DNA from: Limisphaerales bacterium
GTDB lineage: Bacteria > Verrucomicrobiota > Verrucomicrobiia > Limisphaerales > SXTU01
DNA: 34,816 nucleotides
Assembly (NCBI GenBank): GCA_009773355.1
Contig: WRPG01000056.1
Span: 1-34,816, forward strand
Direction: 5' to 3'
In this document: in pieces, positions 6,562 through 13,337 of the stretch
How positions within the stretch are numbered: the stretch's first letter is position 1
Layout of the letters: every line of letters begins with the position of its first letter
Translations under genes and position numbers: made by a program
Notes under the pieces: model-generated
Database searches by the model: none
Told to the model about the DNA's origin: nothing
Seen by the model: the letters and a program-made list of their open reading frames with translations, nothing else

Positions 6562-8388
6562 ATGCAGGCCACGACATCCACGCACACGGAAGCGGCGCAC
6601 AGCCACGAGCACCATCACGACCCCGGCTTCCTGCGCGCCTACGTCTTCTCGACCGACCACAAGGTCATCGGCATCCAATACGGCTTCACCGCGCTGGCGT
6701 TCCTGCTCTTCGGCTTCCTGCTGATGATGTGCATGCGCTGGCAGATCGCCAAGCCCGGCGAGGCCATGCCCGTCGTGGGCAAGCTGCTCGAGTCATTGCT
6801 GGGCGACGTGGCCAAGGGCGGCGTGATTTCCCCGGACCTCTACAACGCCTTCGGCGCGATGCACGGCACCATCATGGTGTTCCTCGCGGTGGTGCCGCTG
6901 GCGTTTGCCGCGTTCGGCAACTACGTGGTGCCGCTGCAAATCGGCGCGGTGGACATGGCCTTTCCCCGCGTCAACATGGCCAGCTACCAGTGCTTCGCGG
7001 TCGGGGGCGTGATCATGTTCGTCAGCTTCTTCATCCCCGGCGGCGCGGCGCAGGGCGGTTGGACCTCCTATTCTCCGCTGGCCACCATCATCCCCACGAA
7101 CGGCCAGACTTTCTGGCTCATCGGCATGGTGTTCCTCATCACCTCGTCGCTGCTGGGTGCGGTCAACTTCATCGCCACGGTCATCCAGCTCCGGGCGCCG
7201 GGCATGACGTGGCTGCGGATGCCGTTCTTCGTGTGGACGCAGTTTGTGACGGCGTTCATCCTTCTGCTGGCCTTCCCGCCGCTTGAGGCCGCCGGCATCC
7301 TCCAGTTGATTGACAAGGTGCTCGGCTCCAGCTTCTTCATCCCGACGGGCCTGGTCGTCTCGGGCAAGCCCTACGATGTCTCCGGCGGCGGCAGTCCGCT
7401 CCTGTGGCAGCACCTCTTCTGGTTCCTCGGCCACCCGGAGGTGTATGTGCTCATCCTGCCGGCGATGGGCGTGGTCGGCGAGATCGTCGCCTGCAACACC
7501 CGCAAGCCGCTCTGGGGCTACAAGTCGCTGGTGTATTCGGTGCTCGCGGTGGGCTTCATCAGCTTCATCGTCTGGGCGCACCACATGTATCTCACCGGCA
7601 TGGGCACGAAGATTTCCACCTTCTTCCAGACCACGACGATGATCATCTCGATCCCGTCGGTCATCATCCTGACGTGTCTCTTCATGTCGCTGTGGGGCGG
7701 CTCCATCCGCTTCAACACGCCGATGCTCTTCGCGCTGGCGTTCCTGCCAATGTTCGGCATCGGCGGGCTGACGGGCCTGCCGCTGGGCTTCAACTTCAGC
7801 GACCTCCACCTGCACGACTCCTACTACGTCATCGCGCACTTCCACTACGTCGTCGCGCCGGGGACCATCTTCGCGCTCTTTGCGGGCGTGTATTTCTGGT
7901 ATCCGAAGATGACCGGCCGCTACATGAGCGAGACGCTGGGCAAGATTCACTTCTGGGGATCGCTCATCGGAATGAACCTCGTGTTCATGCCCATGTTCTT
8001 TCAGGGCCTCTACGGCATGAGCCGCCGCATGAGCGACGGTGGCGCGACCTACGCGCTGACCAACACGGCCAACGAGGGCGTCGTCACCGCCTTCACCGGC
8101 ACCGTGATGAAGCTCAACGTCTTCGTCACCCATGCCGCGGTCCTGCTGCTCATCGCGCAGGTTCCGTTCATCATCAACGTCTTCATGTCCATGTTCAACG
8201 GCCGGAAGGTCGAGTCCGACAACCCGTGGGACGCCACCACGCTGGACTGGCAGACGCCCACGCCGCCGCCGCACGGCAACTTCGCCAAGGAAATCATCGT
8301 GCATCGCGGCCCCTACGAATACAGCGTGCCCGGCCATCCGACCGACTTCACCCCGCAGAACGCGCCCGACCCGAAGGCGGCCAAGTAG
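6562..8388 (+). CDS. ctaD: Cytochrome c oxidase subunit I
   Basis: A 608-residue heme-copper oxidase core subunit with about 12 helices and a His-rich N-terminus (HSHEHHHD). Ligands: heme a His101 (GAMHGTIMVF) and His428; heme a3 His426 (IAHFHYV); CuB His291, His340 and His341, with Tyr295 in HPEVY for the His-Tyr crosslink. D-channel positions are present: Asp131 and Asn138 in DMAFPRVN, Asn120, TSS near 194-196 and Glu293. In an ungapped 34-residue stretch between HHMY and WGGSI, the A-family K-channel lysine position (PTGIK) is Ile369 (PSVII). The 60-residue C-terminal tail (PTPPPHGNF) is cytoplasmic or periplasmic and not unusual. It is the first gene of the structural set I-III-IV-x-x-II. 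Confidence 0.96.
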   Translation: MQATTSTHTEAAHSHEHHHDPGFLRAYVFSTDHKVIGIQYGFTALAFLLFGFLLMMCMRWQIAKPGEAMPVVGKLLESLLGDVAKGGVISPDLYNAFGAMHGTIMVFLAVVPLAFAAFGNYVVPLQIGAVDMAFPRVNMASYQCFAVGGVIMFVSFFIPGGAAQGGWTSYSPLATIIPTNGQTFWLIGMVFLITSSLLGAVNFIATVIQLRAPGMTWLRMPFFVWTQFVTAFILLLAFPPLEAAGILQLIDKVLGSSFFIPTGLVVSGKPYDVSGGGSPLLWQHLFWFLGHPEVYVLILPAMGVVGEIVACNTRKPLWGYKSLVYSVLAVGFISFIVWAHHMYLTGMGTKISTFFQTTTMIISIPSVIILTCLFMSLWGGSIRFNTPMLFALAFLPMFGIGGLTGLPLGFNFSDLHLHDSYYVIAHFHYVVAPGTIFALFAGVYFWYPKMTGRYMSETLGKIHFWGSLIGMNLVFMPMFFQGLYGMSRRMSDGGATYALTNTANEGVVTAFTGTVMKLNVFVTHAAVLLLIAQVPFIINVFMSMFNGRKVESDNPWDATTLDWQTPTPPPHGNFAKEIIVHRGPYEYSVPGHPTDFTPQNAPDPKAAK

Positions 8389-8427
8389 TCTCCCCTGACG
8401 CCACCACCCATTTTCCCCATCGCCTAT

Positions 8428-9324
8428 ATGGAAATCCCTTACACAGTCAAACCCCGCCCTGACACGGGGCTTTACAACGCCAAGCTCGGCATCTGGCTCT
8501 TCCTCGCGTCCGAGGTGATGCTCTTCGGCGGCCTCTTCTCCTCCTACATCCTGCTGCGCGTCGGCGCGGACCTGTGGCCGCACGGGATGCTCAACATCCC
8601 CATCGGCACCTTCAACACCTTCGTGCTCATCGCCTCGTCCGTGACCGTCGTCATGTCGTGGGCGTCGCTCAAGCTGGGCAAGCTCGACGCCTTCAAGAAA
8701 TACATGGCGCTGACCATTCTCTGCGCGCTGGGCTTCTTGAGCGTGAAGAGCTTCGAGTATCACGCGAAGTTCACGCACTACGACGTGTGGTTCAAGGACG
8801 CCGCCACCGCCGAGAAGTATTTCAAGGCCGCCTACGGCGAGGAGAAGGGCGTCGAGGCCGCGCGCAAGCTCTTCGTCGAGCGCTTCCACCTGCACAACAC
8901 CAAGGCCACCTACGACGCCAACCAGGTCCAGATCGGCGGCCACATCGAGGGCGATCCGCTCTGCGCGACCTTGAAGAAGCTCCTCGCGGCGAAGAAGGAA
9001 ACCATCCAGTTCACGCCCGACGCCCCCTTTGGCACGCATGACCATCCCAAGCCCATCGAGGTCAAGTTGAGCGACGTGATCCGCCTCTCCTCCTACGTGC
9101 CGTCGCACAGCACCTACTTCGCGATTTACTTCACCATCACCGCGCTGCACGGCCTGCATGTGCTGGGCGGCGCGATTGTGCTGACCTACTTCCTCCTCAC
9201 CGCCGACAAGTGGTGGAAGAAGAACCCGGAGCAGCTCGCCAACCGCGTCGAGGTGGGCGGCCTCTTCTGGCACTTCGTTGACCTCGTCTGGATCTTCCTG
9301 TTCCCCGTCCTGTATCTCCTCTAA
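8428..9324 (+). CDS. ctaE: Cytochrome c oxidase subunit III with a long internal loop
   Basis: A 298-residue subunit III. N-terminal helices carry LGIWLFLASEVMLFGGLFSS, and the fourth helix ends at SVKSFEYHAKF (about 105-115). The C-terminal part has the classic HSTYFAIYFTITALHGLHV (about 227-245) and a final WHFVDLVWIFLFPVLYLL. Between them, roughly residues 113-225, is a hydrophilic region with charged helices (FKDAATAEKYFKAAYGEEKG) and a His-rich stretch (FGTHDHPKP). Bacterial five-helix subunit III proteins are usually about 190-210 residues, so this loop accounts for the extra length. It lies 39 bases after ctaD and 5 bases before ctaF. Confidence 0.93.
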   Translation: MEIPYTVKPRPDTGLYNAKLGIWLFLASEVMLFGGLFSSYILLRVGADLWPHGMLNIPIGTFNTFVLIASSVTVVMSWASLKLGKLDAFKKYMALTILCALGFLSVKSFEYHAKFTHYDVWFKDAATAEKYFKAAYGEEKGVEAARKLFVERFHLHNTKATYDANQVQIGGHIEGDPLCATLKKLLAAKKETIQFTPDAPFGTHDHPKPIEVKLSDVIRLSSYVPSHSTYFAIYFTITALHGLHVLGGAIVLTYFLLTADKWWKKNPEQLANRVEVGGLFWHFVDLVWIFLFPVLYLL

Positions 9325-9329
9325 CGCGC

Positions 9330-9716
9330 ATGAGCCACGACCACTCCCATTCCCACGGCCCCGGCGAAGCCTGCGACCACGGGCACGACGACCACAACTC
9401 GCCGGAATACATCCAGAAGACCATCAAGAAGTATATGATGGTGGGCGGCATCCTCTTCGGCGGCACCGTGCTGACGGTGGGGATGTATTACGTCCACATC
9501 CCCAGCGTGGCCATCACCATCGCGGTGGCGCTCCTCATTGCCACCATCAAGGCGGGCTTTGTCGCCGGCGTGTTCATGCACCTCTCGGACGAGCGGAAGA
9601 TGATCTACGGCGTGCTGGCCTGCACCGTGTTCTTCCTCATCGGCCTGATGGGCCTGACCATCTGGGCGATGCACGATTTCCCGTTCTTCACGCTGGTTGG
9701 CGGCAAACCTTCCTGA
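9330..9716 (+). CDS. ctaF: Cytochrome c oxidase subunit IV, His-rich N-terminus
   Basis: A 128-residue protein with three transmembrane helices (about 37-55, 58-80, 88-110), matching the small prokaryotic cytochrome oxidase subunit IV family: KKYMMVGGILFGGTVLTVG, ATIKAGFVAGVFMHL and LIGLMGLTIWAMHD. The first 22 residues are very rich in His, Asp and Glu (SHDHSHSHG, then DHGHDDH) and could bind metal, possibly copper for the oxidase, but this is inference. The gene starts 5 bases after subunit III, so the two are certainly cotranscribed. Confidence 0.88.
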   Translation: MSHDHSHSHGPGEACDHGHDDHNSPEYIQKTIKKYMMVGGILFGGTVLTVGMYYVHIPSVAITIAVALLIATIKAGFVAGVFMHLSDERKMIYGVLACTVFFLIGLMGLTIWAMHDFPFFTLVGGKPS

Positions 9717-9730
9717 GTGCATAGTCTGCC

Positions 9731-9937
9731 ATGTCACTGAAAGCCTTCCACGTCCTGTTCATCACCGCCTCGGTCGCGCTGTCGTTCTGGTTCGGCTGGT
9801 ATGAGCTGGACCGCTACACGAGCACGAAGGCGGCGGCTGACATGTGGTTAGGCATCGGCTCGTGCCTGACGGGCGCGGTCCTCATCGCCTACGGCATCTA
9901 CTTCCTGAAGAAGCTCAAAAACATCAGCTACCTGTGA
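9731..9937 (+). CDS. Small two-helix membrane protein of the oxidase cluster
   Basis: A 68-residue protein with two predicted membrane helices (about 7-23 and 39-58). A Trp/Tyr/Arg-rich link (WFGWYELDRYTSTKAAADMW) joins them, and the end is basic (LKKLKNISYL). I do not recognise the family. It starts 14 bases after ctaF and lies between the subunit IV and subunit II genes, so it may be an accessory subunit or assembly factor of the oxidase. Confidence 0.72.
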   Translation: MSLKAFHVLFITASVALSFWFGWYELDRYTSTKAAADMWLGIGSCLTGAVLIAYGIYFLKKLKNISYL

Positions 9938-9955
9938 ACCGCCGCCTCCCAGTGG

Positions 9956-10014
9956 CTCGACATTCCAATGTCGAGAAGTCCGCAACCCCGATGTCGCGAC
10001 ATTGGAATGTCGCG
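9956..10014 (+). repeat. Twin 20-bp palindromes overlapping a gene start
   Basis: Two perfect palindromes with 9-bp arms and 2-bp centres lie 19 bases apart: CTCGACATTCCAATGTCGAG at 9956-9975 and CGCGACATTGGAATGTCGCG at 9995-10014. They share the core GACATT-NN-AATGTC but differ in the centre (CC versus GG) and outer bases. A further 12-bp palindrome (ATGTCGCGACAT, 9991-10002) overlaps the second. The second palindrome lies within the first codons of the next small gene. Confidence 0.85.
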
Positions 10015-10263
10015 CTACTGGCCGCGCTGGCCCTGCTCCTCGTGAGCGTGCCCGACGCGTCTGCCTGCGCCGCGTGCTTCGGCAAGTCCGATTCCAAGCT
10101 CGCCGAGGGCATGAACGCCGGCATCTTCGCGCTGCTGGGCGTCATCGGCGGCGTGCTCTTCGCCATCGCCGGCTTCTTTTTCTACCTCGCGCGCCGCGCG
10201 GCCACGCATCCGCTGCCGCTGCCCGCCGAATCCCTTCCCTCCGTCGAAACCTCGAAAGCCTGA
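9991..10263 (+). CDS. Small exported/membrane protein with CxxC, oxidase cluster
   Basis: A 90-residue protein. Residues 1-25 look like a signal peptide (NVALLAALALLLVSVPDASA), followed by CAACFGKSDSKLAEGMNAG, one strong transmembrane helix (about 44-67) and a Pro/Ser-rich tail. I do not recognise the family. The CAAC pair just after the signal peptide could bind metal or form a disulfide. A GTG at 9934 overlapping the previous stop would give a longer start, but that extension runs through a palindromic repeat, so ATG at 9991 is preferred; its own first codons are also in a palindrome. It lies 2 bases before the subunit II gene, with which it is surely cotranscribed. Confidence 0.68.
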   Translation: MSRHWNVALLAALALLLVSVPDASACAACFGKSDSKLAEGMNAGIFALLGVIGGVLFAIAGFFFYLARRAATHPLPLPAESLPSVETSKA

Positions 10264-10265
10264 AC

Positions 10266-11087
10266 ATGCAACCGAATCCCACCTTTCTCGAACAACTCCA
10301 GCAGGGCTTCATGCCCATCCTCGCCTCCGAGCACGGCAAGGACGTGGACTACTTCCTCCTGCTCATCCACTACTTGATGGCCGCGCTGTTCGTCGGCTGG
10401 ATGGCGTATTTCCTCTACGCCCTCTTCCGCTTCCGCAAGAGCGCGAACCCGAAGGCCGACTACGTCGGCGCGAAGGGCGCCCTCGCCAACAACGCTGAAA
10501 TCGCCGTCGTCATCGTCGAGGCCATCCTCCTCATCGCCTTCGCCATTCCGCTCTGGGCCAAGGCGGTCGAGAAGTTCCCCGCCGAGAAGGATGCCACTGT
10601 GCTGCGCCTCGTGGCCGAGCAGTTCTCCTGGCAGGCCCGTTATCCGGGCAAGGACGGCAAGTTCGGGGCGCAGGACATGCGGCTCATCACGGACAAGAAC
10701 CCGCTGGGCTACATCGAGAAGGATACTGCGGGCGCCGACGACCGGCTCTCGCCGCCCAAGGACATCCACGTCCCGCTCGTCCCCGTGAAGGTGGACGGCA
10801 AGGACACCTTCAAGCCCGTCATCGTCCACCTGACCACGAAGGACGTGATCCACTCCTTCAAGGTCACCGCGATGCGCATTACGCAGGACTGCATGCCCGG
10901 CATGAGCATTGCGGTGCATTTCACCCCCACGCGGGTCGGCAAGTTCAACATCACCTGCGCCCAGCTCTGCGGCAACGGCCACGCCTCGATGAACGGCCTC
11001 TTTGTCGTGGACTCGCCGGAGGAGTATGAGAAGTGGCTCGCCGGCAAGACCACGGCGGCCGGCGGCGCGCCGCAGAGCTTCGAGTAA
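10266..11087 (+). CDS. ctaC: Cytochrome c oxidase subunit II
   Basis: A 273-residue subunit II with two N-terminal membrane helices (about 34-56 and 80-100) and a periplasmic cupredoxin domain carrying the CuA centre: His196 (DVIHSF), Cys231, Cys235, His239 and Met242 in CAQLCGNGHASM. The residue between the cysteines, usually Glu, is Gln233, a variation known in other bacteria. NAEIAVV before the second helix matches the usual N..E motif. QFSWQARYPGKDGKFG replaces the usual QWWWxxxY and extends the loop. There is no C-terminal cytochrome c domain, so the electron donor is separate. The gene order (subunit II last) is unusual; a strong terminator follows. Confidence 0.94.
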   Translation: MQPNPTFLEQLQQGFMPILASEHGKDVDYFLLLIHYLMAALFVGWMAYFLYALFRFRKSANPKADYVGAKGALANNAEIAVVIVEAILLIAFAIPLWAKAVEKFPAEKDATVLRLVAEQFSWQARYPGKDGKFGAQDMRLITDKNPLGYIEKDTAGADDRLSPPKDIHVPLVPVKVDGKDTFKPVIVHLTTKDVIHSFKVTAMRITQDCMPGMSIAVHFTPTRVGKFNITCAQLCGNGHASMNGLFVVDSPEEYEKWLAGKTTAAGGAPQSFE

Positions 11088-11105
11088 CCGGAGCCTCCCT
11101 TTCAC

Positions 11106-11138
11106 CGGGCGCGCGCCGCAAAGCGCGCGCCCTTTTTT
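11106..11138 (+). terminator. Intrinsic terminator after ctaC
   Basis: A 9-bp GC-only stem (GGGCGCGCG at 11107-11115 with 11124-11132, extendable by one C-G pair) is followed directly by TTTTTT at 11133-11138. It lies 19 bases after the ctaC stop and is the clearest intrinsic terminator in the window. The next gene's GTG begins on the very next base. Confidence 0.88.
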
Positions 11139-11861
11139 GTGTCCGCCGAACCCGCCGAGTCCAACCCCGCCCAGTCCCGCTCTGTCGAGTGGGCGGTCTG
11201 GGGTGGCATCGTCTTCGTCGTGCTCGCCATCGTCTCGGCTTACGTGCGCGAGCGGCAGCGCGTCCCGTCTTCAAGGCTGCCCGTCATCGCGCAAGTCGCC
11301 GACTTCACCCTCACCAACCAGCTTGACCGCCCCGTCCGCCTCGCCGACCTGCGCGGCCAGGTCTGGGTCGCCGACATCATCTTCACCCGCTGCCCCGGCC
11401 CCTGCGCGACGATGACGAAACGCATGAGCGAGCTGCAGGCCGCGCTCCCACCGGACGCCCCGGTCAAACTCGTCTCCCTCACCACCGACCCCGCGCACGA
11501 CACCCCGCGCGCCCTCGCCAGCTATGCGCAGCGCTTCGGCGCGGACTCGAACCGCTGGCACTTCCTCACCGGCCCGAAGGCCGATCTCGTGAAGCTCGCC
11601 GTGGACAGCCTCAAGCTCACCGCGCTCGACAAGGAGGAGGCCAAGCGCACGTCGCCCAACGACCTGTTCATCCACTCGACCATCCTCGTCGTCGTGGACC
11701 AGCAGGGCCGCCTGCGCGCCGTCTTTGAGAGCCTCGACAACGTCTTGAGCGAGGACGAGGTCGCCACCGGGGCCAGCCAGACCAGCAGCACTTGGGAAAA
11801 AAGCGTGAAACCCCGTCTGCTTGAGACCGTGAAGTCACTGCTGTCGGAACCCGACAAATGA
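11139..11861 (+). CDS. SCO1/SenC/PrrC-type copper chaperone
   Basis: A 240-residue thioredoxin-fold protein with an N-terminal anchor helix (about 18-35, WAVWGGIVFVVLAIVSAYV). The SCO copper site is complete: Cys85 and Cys89 in FTRCPGPCATM, and His179 in DLFIHSTILVVVD. LTTDPAHDTP (about 114-123) is the family's conserved strand. SCO proteins deliver copper to, or reduce, the CuA cysteines of subunit II, whose gene is just upstream. The start is GTG at 11139, immediately after a terminator T-tract; no other start codon precedes the anchor helix, so either translation begins there without a leader or the transcript reads through. Confidence 0.9.
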   Translation: MSAEPAESNPAQSRSVEWAVWGGIVFVVLAIVSAYVRERQRVPSSRLPVIAQVADFTLTNQLDRPVRLADLRGQVWVADIIFTRCPGPCATMTKRMSELQAALPPDAPVKLVSLTTDPAHDTPRALASYAQRFGADSNRWHFLTGPKADLVKLAVDSLKLTALDKEEAKRTSPNDLFIHSTILVVVDQQGRLRAVFESLDNVLSEDEVATGASQTSSTWEKSVKPRLLETVKSLLSEPDK

Positions 11862-11894
11862 CCCTGTGAACACAGTTCGGATGAACCTCCTTGG

Positions 11895-11967
11895 AACCGC
11901 AGAGGCACGATGGACCCAGAGAAGCCCCGCCGGGGAAATTCTCTGTGTTCATCGCGTCTCTGTGGTT
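11895..11967 (+). repeat. Imperfect inverted repeat (27-bp arms) between sco and DUF420 gene
   Basis: The arms 11895-11921 (starting AACCGCAGAGGCACGATGGA) and 11941-11967 match at 22 of 27 positions as an inverted repeat; four of the five mismatches are A/G changes, which still pair as G-U in RNA. The 19-base loop contains its own small palindrome (CCCCGCCGGGG). It begins 33 bases after the sco stop and may act as a terminator or RNA-stability element. Confidence 0.75.
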
Positions 11968-11984
11968 GAACTCTGCCTGCCACG

Positions 11985-12443
11985 ATGACCTACACCGACC
12001 TCCCGCTCGTCAACGCCTGCCTCAACGCCACCTGCACCGTGCTGCTGCTGCTGGGCTGGAACTTCATCCGCTCCGGCCACCGCGAAGCGCACCGCTCGTG
12101 CATGATCGGCGCGCTGTTCACTTCGGCGGCCTTCCTTGCCTGCTACCTCTACTACCACTGGAAGATGCAGCAGGTCCACGGCGCGGCGCACACCAAGTTC
12201 GTTGACCCCGCGTGGTTCCGGCCGATCTACCTCGCCATCCTCTTCACGCACCTTGTCGGGGCCATCGCCATCGTCCCGCTCGTGCTGCTGACCGTGAGCC
12301 GCGCGTTCAAGGAGCGCTTCGAGGCGCACAAGGCCGTCGCCCGCTGGACGCTGCCCATCTGGCTCTACGTCTCCGTGACCGGCGTGGTGATTTACCTGCT
12401 GCTCTACCAGGTGTTCCCGCAGGTGAAGGCAAGTGTTCAGTAA
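11985..12443 (+). CDS. DUF420 membrane protein (CtaM/YozB-like oxidase assembly factor)
   Basis: A 152-residue protein with four membrane helices and the DUF420 pattern: LVNACLNATCTVLLLLGW, GHREAHRSCMIGALFTSAAF, a YLYYHW pair, FRPIYLAILFTHLVGAI and AHKAVARWTLPIWLYVSVTG. The conserved histidines in helix-capping positions (His32, His36, H in YYH, H in THL, H in AHK) are all present. Homologs in Bacillus and Staphylococcus (YozB/CtaM) are required for aa3/caa3 oxidase biogenesis, which fits its place at the end of the oxidase cluster. Its last codons and TAA stop lie inside a hairpin repeat. Confidence 0.85.
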   Translation: MTYTDLPLVNACLNATCTVLLLLGWNFIRSGHREAHRSCMIGALFTSAAFLACYLYYHWKMQQVHGAAHTKFVDPAWFRPIYLAILFTHLVGAIAIVPLVLLTVSRAFKERFEAHKAVARWTLPIWLYVSVTGVVIYLLLYQVFPQVKASVQ

Positions 12444-12501
12444 TCAGTGTTCAGCATTCAGTTGGCGCGCTTACGCCCGTTCCCACTGATTACCGAACAC
12501 T
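12432..12501 (+). repeat. Inverted repeat (18-bp arms) supplying a stop codon
   Basis: The arms AGTGTTCAGTAATCAGTG (12432-12449) and 12484-12501 pair at 17 of 18 positions around a 34-base loop. The TAA stop of the DUF420 gene (12441-12443) lies in the left arm. Nineteen bases (12436-12454, TTCAGTAATCAGTGTTCAG) recur exactly at 16079-16097, so this is a dispersed repeat. The element sits between two convergent genes and could terminate both. Confidence 0.85.
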
Positions 12502-12521
12502 GAACACTGATGACTCGCCCG

Positions 12522-13235
12522 TCACCACACGCCCAGCTCCTTCAACTGCCGCTCCGCCACCCCTGCCCAACCCTTGTTCGCCGCCGGACTCGCCGGGCTG
12601 GGATGCAGAATTCTGCCGAAGCGCACGCCGCTTTCACCCAGCGCCTCGCGCGCCCGCTTCTCCGCGAAGTCGCCCACGCCGATGACCCATTCGGCGCGCG
12701 TGGCCGCGACGACCTGCTGCAGATGCTCGTCGCACGCGGCGAAGAGTTTCTCCACCTCCGCCGCGCCGAGCTTGTCGGGCGTGAGGTTGCGTCCGCCCTC
12801 GTCCATGAAGGCCAGCGGGCAGAAGTTCACGACGAAGTGCTCCGCGAAGAATTTCTCCGGCGTCCCGAACTTCGCCGCGAACAGCCCCCACAGCCGCCGC
12901 CCGCTCACCTCTGAGCGTGGGCACGCGAAGCCCTCGATGGGCCGCTTGGGATGCGCCTGCTTCGGTTGCGCGATGAGCGTGTAGATGCCCATCCAGTCGC
13001 GCACCGCCGCCACCTCGCCGAACGGCACGCCCGTCTGCGCCATGCCGAACGGGCCGGGGTTCATCCCGAGAAACAGCACGCGCTTCGGCGTGCCGCCGAA
13101 CTTGCGCAGAAACATCTCATGCGCCGCCCACGCGTAGTCCAGCGGGTTGTAGACGTAGGCCACCGGCGGCTTGAACCGCAGCCGGCTGACCGCGTTGCTC
13201 AATTCCCGCGCCGCATTAACCAGTTGTTCGCTCAT
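12522..13235 (-). CDS. SMUG1-type uracil-DNA glycosylase
   Basis: A 237-residue protein with extensive similarity to animal SMUG1. The uracil-binding motif GMNPGPFGMAQTGVPFG lies at about 57-73 and the second motif, LHPSPASPAANKGW, at about 210-223 with His211. Also present: AVRDWMGIY, HPKRPI, CPRSEVSGRRLWG and CPLAFMDEGGRNLTP. SMUG1 enzymes remove uracil and oxidised pyrimidines from DNA. Bacterial SMUG1 is uncommon but known (Geobacter type). The 5' end lies next to an inverted repeat, and the 3' end abuts the repeat after the DUF420 gene. It is intact and of normal length. Confidence 0.93.
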   Translation of the reverse strand: MSEQLVNAARELSNAVSRLRFKPPVAYVYNPLDYAWAAHEMFLRKFGGTPKRVLFLGMNPGPFGMAQTGVPFGEVAAVRDWMGIYTLIAQPKQAHPKRPIEGFACPRSEVSGRRLWGLFAAKFGTPEKFFAEHFVVNFCPLAFMDEGGRNLTPDKLGAAEVEKLFAACDEHLQQVVAATRAEWVIGVGDFAEKRAREALGESGVRFGRILHPSPASPAANKGWAGVAERQLKELGVW

Positions 13236-13248
13236 GGAAAAGTAATCC

Positions 13249-13327
13249 GGTAAGGCGCGCTGTCCTCAGCGCGCCGTCAGACCGTTCGAACGCCTCATCG
13301 GCGCGCTGGGGACAGGCGCGCCCTACC
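13249..13327 (+). repeat. Inverted repeat (28/29-bp arms) between smug1 and a cytochrome gene
   Basis: The arms 13249-13276 (ends GGTAAGGCGCGC and CAGCGCGCCG) and 13299-13327 match almost completely as an inverted repeat, differing by one inserted base and a few substitutions. The loop holds a CGTTCGAACG palindrome. It fills the gap between the SMUG1 start (13235) and the stop of the upstream-lying minus-strand cytochrome gene (13338), so it could terminate that gene's transcript. Confidence 0.8.
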
Positions 13328-13337
13328 AACTCTGCCC

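Noticed and set aside
6793-9273. 826-codon minus-strand open frame opposite the oxidase genes
   Set aside because: It is a shadow of ctaD and ctaE caused by high GC at third positions; its translation is low-complexity Arg/Glu/His/Val with no domain.
10266-11087. caa3-type oxidase (cytochrome c fused to subunit II)
   Set aside because: No CxxCH motif follows the CuA domain; the protein ends shortly after it.
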